DNA from: Batillaria attramentaria | Taxonomy: Eukaryota > Mollusca > Gastropoda > Batillariidae | Assembly: GCA_018292915.2 (NCBI GenBank) | Contig: JACVVK020000221.1 | Span: 391,001 to 455,000 of the forward strand | Length of the DNA stretch: 64,000 nt | Direction: 5' to 3' | Shown here: piece after piece, positions 62,063-64,000 of the stretch | Numbering within the stretch: the stretch's first letter is position 1 | How the letters are laid out: each line of letters opens with the position of its first letter | Notes under the pieces: generated by a model | Databases searched by the model: none | What the model was told of the DNA's origin: nothing | What the model saw: the letters and a program-made list of their open reading frames with translations, nothing else | Made by a program: the position numbers and the translations under genes

Positions 62063-63594
62063 CCCCCCCCCCCCCAAAAAAAAAAAAAAAAAAAAAGGCA
62101 GCCGGTGACAGTATTGCACTACCACGTTTTTGCGTTACTTTTTAGTAGTCTGTTGATTTAGTGCCAGTGTGTGAGAGGCTGTACAGCATTACAGCTGCGT
62201 CGGTGTGTCTATATCCCACGATGTTAAACGCCACCAAAACAGCTGGGAACTATTAATTTGTCCTCTAAATAATACTGTCCTAAGACACATGGGCCCCGAC
62301 GACGGGAAACCTGATACGCAACTCACCACAAAGTTTTCCCGATGCATCGCAATGTTTTGGGCAGTCAGAGCAGCTCGTCGTTGCATTCTTATACGGAAAC
62401 CTCACGGACACCTGGCTGTCAGGCAAACAGTATAAAATTTAATGCAGAGTTAAAAATCTGAAATCTCAGTCAGCAAAAAGCCGCAAACATTGCGTTCAAA
62501 CTGCGACTCCTTCGACTGTGCATAATCCAGGCTACTTTGTCATAGTTAGGCTACAGAGTTTTCAGCGCTTCGGGGACCCTCATAAAACTAGAGCACGAGT
62601 TTGCCGTGACATTATTTGGCTGTTGGTCAGTGACCGAGACACATCGCTACAGTGTCTAACGGGTGTTGACGACCTTTCTCGCTCAGTGTCATAACGCAAA
62701 CTGAGCTGTGAAATCAGGCTGCCCTTGGCTTTTAGTGGGGTTTCAGGGACAGCAACTGTGACAGAGTTGACTCTGCTTGCACGGTCGACTCTGTAAAAAA
62801 TTTTCACACTTCGGAAAGCTTTTTGTTGGAAGCTTAGATCTCTAATAGAAATAGTCTTCCAGTCTTCTTCTTCTTCTTCTCGATCGCCATGATCACACTG
62901 GGAGACAGGTACTTGAAATGAATCTGGTGGTCTTCTGGAGTTCTTCCACCGGCCCGTACAGCTTCTGTTGCAGGGGGACTGGTTGTGGCCAAGTCGCTTC
63001 CCTCAGGGTCTGGAGGTTCCTGCAGTCTTGTAGGATGTGTTCTGTATTCTGCATTGCCTCTCCACAGAAGCACATCGGGGACGGCACAAGGCGCATCTTA
63101 CTGTGCAGATGGTTAGTCTTCCAGTAAAAATCGAACTCTGTTCCACGCTACTAGCGGACACTAACTATACTAGCTGACACTAAACGAAAACCTTTCGGTG
63201 AGATGTTTAACCTTGATGTCAGTTCAGCTGTTAACACATAGCGTACCGCGCACGAGTCAGTATCCCCGTTCTTCCCATTCTCGTCAGTCCTACCACATCT
63301 CTCGTTTGATTATTTTTGTTTGTGTGATAGTGTGAGATGTCATTCTAGCCTTAAGACTTGCTGGGCTTCAGTCTATTCTTGTGTGACCAGACTTGGTTGT
63401 GCCGGTGAAACACAGGTTCTTGCACGATTCGCTTGGTACGGACTGGGTTAACACAGTTGAAGGACTAGTGTTGTGAACGTTCCATGGAGCCTGTTTATTA
63501 ATACTCACCTTGCTGCGTAGTTACATACATAAAACCGAGTGCCAGGGCAGTCCGCTCGTCCGCAACCGACGCGCTGTACACGTGCATTCACTAT
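44540..63594 (-). CDS. Secreted mosaic protein: CAP end, six EGF-like and three ShK modules, F-type lectin domain (13 exons, 5' end outside window)
   Basis: Thirteen exons on one strand with consistent phases total 1599 nt (532 aa plus TAA). Coding order: CAP exons 63594-63509 and 62415-62327; EGF 61869-61768; ShK 60878-60756; EGF 60249-60148; EGF 59398-59297; EGF 57920-57822; ShK 56273-56151; EGF 53722-53624; ShK 52817-52704; EGF 47932-47828; F-type lectin 46218-45988 and 44763-44540. Every EGF and ShK exon is a multiple of three, phase 1-1, so modules can be skipped without frame loss. All domains are extracellular and Cys-rich. CAP/CRISP proteins, ShK domains and fucolectins are each known secreted families; I know of no named gene with this combination. 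That all 13 exons belong to one transcript is inferred from strand, order and phase. Confidence 0.82.
44835..44935. repeat. CAA/A-rich low-complexity tract
   Basis: Intronic CAAAACAAAACAAAAACAAA-type sequence. No coding meaning. Confidence 0.85.
45240..45360. repeat. (GT)n/(GCGT)n microsatellite in the lectin intron
   Basis: GT-rich run with GCGT variants. A second low-complexity stretch of CAC/AAC trinucleotides spans 45470-45705. Confidence 0.9.
45706..45752 (-). repeat. Partial duplicate of the lectin exon 3' end
   Basis: CAGCAGTCTCC.CGACTAGTGATGG.CACAGCCTGCA here repeats the 3' end of the exon at 45988-46218 with few changes, about 0.27 kb downstream in gene sense. The base context after the exon end (GGGTTT instead of GTGAGA) has lost the donor. 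A SINE lies between the duplicate and the real exon. Confidence 0.85.
45760..45930 (+). mobile_element. tRNA-derived SINE, family A, diverged head
   Basis: GGGTCGTGAGTTCGAATCCC, GGGCCAAATATTTGAAATTG and CGTGGTGGAAAAGGACGTTA follow the SINE A order. An (ACAA)n tract ends the insertion at 45940-45980. Confidence 0.85.
45988..46218 (-). CDS. F-type lectin domain, first half
   Basis: Encodes [54 protein letters not shown] and SRGDCC before a GTGAGA donor. This is the standard N-A-x-DGN, PWW.VDLG and RGDCC order of fucolectins. Two of the three usual fucose-contact positions appear changed (Ser where the His after the first Cys is expected, His in place of the Arg three residues after RGDCC), so sugar binding is uncertain. 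Confidence 0.92.
46349..46740 (+). mobile_element. tRNA-derived SINE, family B, near full length
   Basis: The head GGTCGGTGGCCTACTGGTCA with B box GGGGTTCGAGTCCC is followed by the full body and the 3' TTCAGTTCGCGGCGCTTTGA, ending in (ATT)n. Confidence 0.9.
46850..47275 (+). pseudogene. Non-LTR retrotransposon RT fragment
   Basis: [22 protein letters not shown] is the typical start of a LINE reverse transcriptase. After a frameshift, [14 protein letters not shown], an in-frame stop and [19 protein letters not shown] follow. It is truncated by a SINE B at 47292. Clade not determined (CR1/Jockey-like by appearance). Confidence 0.85.
47292..47693 (-). mobile_element. tRNA-derived SINE, family B, full length
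   Basis: Mirror image of the 46349 copy: GTAAAGGCGCTTTACCCAGT at the left, head complement CTTAACCACTAGACCACCGA at the right. Confidence 0.9.
47828..47932 (-). CDS. EGF-like module (exon before the lectin domain)
   Basis: A (CT)n-rich acceptor precedes the exon. Cysteines follow C-x6-C-x10-C-x-C-x-C-x8-C ([28 protein letters not shown]). Phase 1-1, donor GTGAGT. Confidence 0.9.
   Translation of the reverse strand, partial: PVAAHRKSVRTEELWTKPAALVAAQVTSSATPAS
47960..48270. repeat. Poly-C/T-rich low-complexity repeats
   Basis: Several C-runs separated by related GACAG.CTGAGGA.GA.GACAGAG segments, suggesting degenerate tandem repetition in the intron upstream of the EGF exon. Confidence 0.8.
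48515..48690 (-). mobile_element. SINE family B 3' part, opposed to the next copy
   Basis: GGCTCAAAGCACCGCGACCT, CTCACGTGAATCACACGCAT and CACGTGGCGCGAAGGGCCAG, ending near TTTCGAATTTT where the opposite copy begins. Confidence 0.85.
48691..48866 (+). mobile_element. SINE family B 3' part, source of the array's tail sequence
   Basis: GAGCTGACCCTTCGCACCAC through GGGTAAAGCGTCTATACAAT ACTTATTATGATT. Its final ~25 bp (AAAGCGTCTATACAATACTT) is the same piece present in every unit of the adjacent tandem array. Confidence 0.9.
48866..52742 (-). repeat. Tandem array of ~42 exon-end / splice-donor units
   Basis: Each unit has an invariant ~70 nt part (GTACGTGTACTCACCTGCCT, TACACAGCCCACAGTAGTAC, GGACAGTTATCGAGC, AAAGCGTCTATACAA) plus a variable (ATT)n, giving unit lengths of about 90-105 nt. 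On the gene strand the unit encodes [12 protein letters not shown] followed by a GTGAGT donor, i.e. the last ~42 nt of the ShK exon 52817-52704, whose own end is the rightmost unit. The remainder is SINE B tail. By hand count there are 42 donors including the real one. Units are nearly identical (a G variant at about 50674 and a missing T near 50976 are among the few changes). No acceptor AG precedes the copied exon piece. Confidence 0.95.
52704..52817 (-). CDS. ShK (six-cysteine) module exon
   Basis: Acceptor TTTCAG, then [20 protein letters not shown] and [17 protein letters not shown], donor GTGAGT. Six Cys with the CPxxCGxC ending typical of ShKT domains. 114 nt, phase 1-1. The tandem array begins at its 3' end. 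Confidence 0.92.
52970..53580. mobile_element. Interspersed repeat E, copy 1, interrupted by a MITE
   Basis: Shares long stretches with 62452-62800: CAGCAAAAAGCC.CAAACATTGCG, CCTTCGACTGTGCATAATCC, GTTTTCAGCGCTTCGGGGAC, AGAGCACGAGTTTGCCGTGA, CATCGC.ACAGTGTCTA and CTGAGCTGTGAAATCAGGCT. A 31-bp inverted pair (53070-53100 and 53526-53556, one mismatch) lies within. The MITE at 53113-53338 is absent from the other copy. Confidence 0.85.
53113..53338. mobile_element. 226-bp MITE with 50-bp perfect TIRs and 9-bp TSD
   Basis: Positions 53113-53162 and 53289-53338 are perfect reverse complements (start GGTAATCTTGAAGAATAGTA). CGGGGACCC flanks both sides (53104-53112 and 53339-53347). The paralogous site at about 62567-62585 has a single CGGGGACCC and no insert. 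A 9-bp TSD with a GG start fits Mutator- or Merlin-type mobilisation. Confidence 0.95.
53624..53722 (-). CDS. EGF-like module exon with (TG)n acceptor tract
   Basis: [28 protein letters not shown] gives C-x4-C-x10-C-x-C-x-C-x8-C. 99 nt, phase 1-1. On the gene strand (TG)n from about 53792 to 53732 leads directly into the acceptor GTGTGTTCAG. Donor GTGAGC. Confidence 0.92.
53732..53865. repeat. (CA)n and (CTA)n microsatellites
   Basis: (CA)n at 53736-53792 and (CTA)n at 53826-53863. Confidence 0.95.
53872..54035 (+). mobile_element. tRNA-derived SINE, family A
   Basis: GGGGAGCCGGGGTGGCCGAA head through GTATGTGGCGGAAAAGGACG TTAAA. It is followed by CA and GA repeats. Confidence 0.92.
54036..54330. 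repeat. (GA)n, GGGCCC-rich element scrap and (CA)n
   Basis: (GA)n at 54041-54082; CAGGGGCGTAGGAACCACGG followed by alternating GGGGG/CCCCC blocks at 54098-54235, resembling the end of a DNA-transposon MITE with CAGGGGCG termini; (CA)n at 54265-54321; then a C-run. Confidence 0.7.
54475..54960 (+). mobile_element. Unclassified interspersed repeat, copy 2
   Basis: Longer, GC-richer counterpart of 11050-11500 with the same block order. The family may be a DNA element or old retroelement. No protein recognised. Confidence 0.75.
54967..55372 (+). mobile_element. tRNA-derived SINE, third family
   Basis: GTAGTGTAGTGGTTAGCACT (A box) and GGGTTCGAATCCCAGCCGAG (B box) begin a ~400-bp unit with TTCCTACCTAGGTCGGCTCC and GGCATGACACGTCTTATGAT. 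It ends GGACCTCCATAGCATCATC and (ATC)n-like sequence. An inverted 3' piece lies at 58618-58731. Confidence 0.85.
55374..56150. other. Intron stretch without recognisable features
   Basis: Unique-looking intronic sequence between the SINE and the ShK exon. A retroelement-like end, AATTTAATAAATGTCTTATG TCTTATGTC, is at 56053-56083. Nothing else was identified. Confidence 0.5.
56151..56273 (-). CDS. ShK module exon
   Basis: [34 protein letters not shown] has six Cys and the CPxMCGLC end. 123 nt, phase 1-1, donor GTAAGT. Confidence 0.92.
56335..56520 (+). mobile_element. tRNA-derived SINE, family A, in the intron upstream of a ShK exon
   Basis: Head CAGGGATAGCCGAATGGTAT, B box GAGATCGAATCCCGG and body through TTATGTGGTGGACAAAGAGG. 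More diverged than the other full copies. Confidence 0.88.
56691..56963 (+). mobile_element. MITE family C, copy 3
   Basis: AGCCCGCATGTAAAAGTCGG at the left, TTACATACGGGCCCTGG at the right, with the internal CTCTAGGGTTAAATTTTCTG and AGGAAGCGGGTCCATTCCAG. Confidence 0.85.
57140..57485 (+). pseudogene. LINE 3'-end ORF fragment
   Basis: The plus frame [56 protein letters not shown] and [19 protein letters not shown] is the well-known conserved C-terminus of an animal non-LTR retrotransposon polyprotein. It is 5'-truncated and loses frame after the RQEW segment. Confidence 0.93.
57822..57920 (-). CDS. EGF-like module exon
   Basis: [34 protein letters not shown]-x4-C-x10-C-x-C-x-C-x8-C. 99 nt, phase 1-1, donor GTAAGC. 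Confidence 0.9.
58309..58469. repeat. Foldback: two ~70-85-bp inverted arms, 7-nt loop
   Basis: Left arm 58309-58379 and right arm 58387-58469 are imperfect reverse complements (GGTACACTGC.., CAAACTGTG.GAGTCAAG, TTTTAATGGGAAT), with TCTGCAC between them. The right arm has about 12 extra bases. It lies in a lectin-mosaic intron. Confidence 0.88.
58618..58731 (-). mobile_element. Third SINE family, 3' fragment
   Basis: GCTATGGAGGTCCATGTGGT TTGAGACTG..GACAGGGCCGCATGCCACAC and CTGTCATAAATA invert the 3' end of the 54967-55372 element. Confidence 0.85.
58732..59290. repeat. (ATT)n, (GAT)n and long (GA)n microsatellites
   Basis: (ATT)n plus T-run at 58753-58788, (GAT)n at 58948-58982 and (GA)n at 59220-59290. 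The (GA)n reads (TC)n on the gene strand and follows the donor of the EGF exon 59398-59297 by only a few bases. No gene in the rest. Confidence 0.9.
59297..59398 (-). CDS. EGF-like module exon between (TG)n and (TC)n tracts
   Basis: [34 protein letters not shown]: six Cys in the shared spacing. 102 nt, phase 1-1. A ~410-nt (TG)n-rich tract runs up to the acceptor GGGTTGCAG, and (TC)n begins right after GTAAGT. Confidence 0.92.
59406..59820. repeat. 415-bp interrupted (CA)n minisatellite
   Basis: (CA)n broken at irregular intervals by CCCCGG (seven occurrences noted) and by CAGCA. On the gene strand it is (TG)n directly upstream of the 59398 acceptor. Confidence 0.97.
59964..60145. repeat. 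(GT)n/(GCGT)n tract abutting an EGF exon donor
   Basis: (GT)n with GCGT variants. On the gene strand it is (CA)n beginning just after the GTAAATA donor of exon 60249-60148. Confidence 0.95.
60148..60249 (-). CDS. EGF-like module exon between (TG)n and (CA)n tracts
   Basis: [34 protein letters not shown]: six Cys. 102 nt, phase 1-1. Acceptor TCGTTCGTTCCAG, donor GTAAAT (weak at +5). Confidence 0.9.
60284..60421. repeat. (CA)n with CAGA interruptions
   Basis: A ~135-bp CA-rich tract, (TG)n on the gene strand, about 35 nt upstream of the EGF acceptor at 60249. Confidence 0.95.
60756..60878 (-). CDS. ShK module exon
   Basis: [39 protein letters not shown]: six Cys with CPYMCGVC. 123 nt, phase 1-1. 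Acceptor follows a T-run (60882-60899), donor GTAATG. Confidence 0.92.
60900..60965 (-). mobile_element. Retroelement 3' tail
   Basis: AAGATTCAAAGATTTTATTC CTTTCTCCCCATTTGGGGTA reads on the minus strand as CCCCAAATGGGG..AATAAAATCTTTGAATCTTTG, a hairpin, AATAAA and short tandem tail. Confidence 0.6.
61264..61599. repeat. 41-bp minisatellite, about eight units
   Basis: Units contain CTGAAATCCCGGGTGAAACG ATCACTGCTACA plus a T-run. The period is 41 in the core (61321, 61362, 61403, 61444), with longer first and irregular later units. It lies in the intron between an EGF exon and the next ShK exon. It resembles no exon in the window. Confidence 0.93.
61650..61722 (-). mobile_element. SINE family A 3' fragment
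   Basis: GGTGGGTCTTTGGGAGTTTA ACGTCCTTGTCCACCACGTA TGGGTGATATCAAAGACGGG, 5' truncated. Confidence 0.85.
61768..61869 (-). CDS. EGF-like module exon
   Basis: [34 protein letters not shown]: six Cys. 102 nt, phase 1-1. The acceptor GTGTGCAG is preceded by (TG)n/(TCTG)n on the gene strand. Donor GTGAGT. Confidence 0.92.
61871..62098. repeat. CA/CAGA, (CA)n, poly-C and poly-A tracts
   Basis: (CAGA)n/(CA)n at 61871-61921, (CA)n at 62020-62056, a C-run at 62062-62075 and an A-run at 62076-62096. Confidence 0.95.
62327..62415 (-). CDS. CAP-domain C-terminal/hinge exon
   Basis: The frame [29 protein letters not shown] before donor GTGAGT matches the PYK..T.CS.CP..C...LC end of CAP/CRISP domains. 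89 nt, entering in phase 2 (completing the AG from the previous exon) and leaving in phase 1, which sets up the following EGF exon. Confidence 0.82.
62452..62800. mobile_element. Interspersed repeat E, copy 2 (without the MITE)
   Basis: Counterpart of 52970-53580. It keeps CTTCGGGGACCCTCATAAAA as an uninterrupted site where the other copy carries a 226-bp insertion. Confidence 0.88.
62862..63135 (-). pseudogene. LINE-derived C-terminal fragment (Cys/His motif)
   Basis: The minus frame [45 protein letters not shown] and [13 protein letters not shown] is the C-x-C..H..C tail found at the end of many animal non-LTR retrotransposon ORFs. 5'-truncated, no start. Confidence 0.8.
63509..63594 (-). 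CDS. CAP/SCP domain exon (CNY motif)
   Basis: [28 protein letters not shown] before donor GTGAGT matches the ..VGCG..C......VCNY signature of CAP (CRISP/Ag5/PR-1) proteins, with IVNARV standing for the usual VVWA.T strand. Acceptor TTTGCAG, phase 0 in, phase 2 out. Upstream CAP exons and the signal peptide would lie beyond 64000. Confidence 0.85.
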
Positions 63595-63721
63595 CTGCAA
63601 ACCAGGATTTATGCTAACGATCTATCCTTCTTTCTTAAGAATTAGACAAAAAGTTGATGTACAGCTACTCTCCAGGTTCGTTTCAGCGTATCGCAATTCA
63701 GTGTTTGCTTTGGCACAGGAA

Positions 63722-63759
<38 letters not shown>

Positions 63760-64000
63760 GAAGACTTATAAGGCGCCTATACATGTACATTACACAGGCT
63801 CTAAGCGCCGTACATCATAACAAAAATAAAACAGGTATCACTGACAGTACACAGATGACATTAAAGCACAACAATATACACAAACATGAGTGACTCTTAC
63901 AAACCTAAGGACTGAACGGCAGCAAAATACATATACCGCACAATAATCAAAATGGGCGACCTTTTTCTATGCCACGTCACAAGTTTCAACGACCACAGCT
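63595..64000. other. Upstream intron, mostly featureless, with (TAA)n
   Basis: (TAA)n at 63723-63758 followed by AAGACTTATAAGGCGCCTAT ACATG and CTCTAAGCGCCGTACATCAT, a short retroelement-like end (SINE tail type with AGCGC). No coding exon seen. Confidence 0.55.

Overview
The window is eukaryotic. It has spliced genes with GT-AG introns, dense dinucleotide microsatellites, several tRNA-derived SINE families, MITEs and LINE remnants. The gene content (a secreted GH18 chitinase, a gasdermin, a C1q-domain protein with a coiled coil, and a mosaic CAP/EGF/ShK/F-type-lectin protein) fits a lophotrochozoan, most likely a gastropod mollusc. That assignment is inference from gene and repeat content. 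All exon boundaries were called by eye from splice consensus, phase continuity and family knowledge.

Layout. 290-3567 (-): first five coding exons of a secreted chitinase, whose 3' part lies beyond the left edge. 3.6-14.5 kb: no convincing gene, but a nested set of repeats. 14555-22190 (-): complete seven-exon gasdermin E-like gene (465 aa) with a caspase-3-type DELD site in its linker and a broken THAP-domain fragment in intron 2. 26781-30010 (-): complete four-exon DAP1 orthologue (109 aa). 31343-36564 (+): eight-exon CWC25-like splicing factor (469 aa as read), head to head with DAP1. 37355-38807 (-): two-exon secreted C1q-domain protein (224 aa). 38.8-44.5 kb: MITEs, SINE pieces and an ankyrin fragment. 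44540-63594 (-): 13 exons of one large secreted mosaic gene whose 5' end lies beyond the right edge. In coding order it has the end of a CAP/SCP domain, alternating EGF-like and ShK modules (one exon each, all phase 1-1), and a two-exon F-type lectin domain.

The most unusual structure is at about 48.86-52.74 kb. There, roughly 42 near-identical copies (hand count) of the last ~42 nt of a ShK exon with its 5' splice site, joined to the tail of a SINE and an (ATT)n tract, lie in tandem directly downstream of the real exon. Each copy carries an intact GTGAGT donor and no visible acceptor, so the intron begins with about 41 decoy donors. Two smaller cases of the same kind occur here: the chitinase exon at 290-413 runs into a 43-bp minisatellite resembling its own donor end, and the first lectin exon has a partial copy of its 3' end in the next intron. 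Other points of interest are (TG)n tracts just upstream of four frame-neutral EGF exons, a 226-bp MITE with 50-bp perfect inverted repeats plus a paralogous empty site, and a TIR-bounded satellite full of nuclear-receptor half-sites.

The genes do not form an operon or pathway. Chitinase, C1q protein, gasdermin and the lectin mosaic are individually compatible with immunity or surface/secretion roles. DAP1 and CWC25 are housekeeping-type genes that may share a promoter region.
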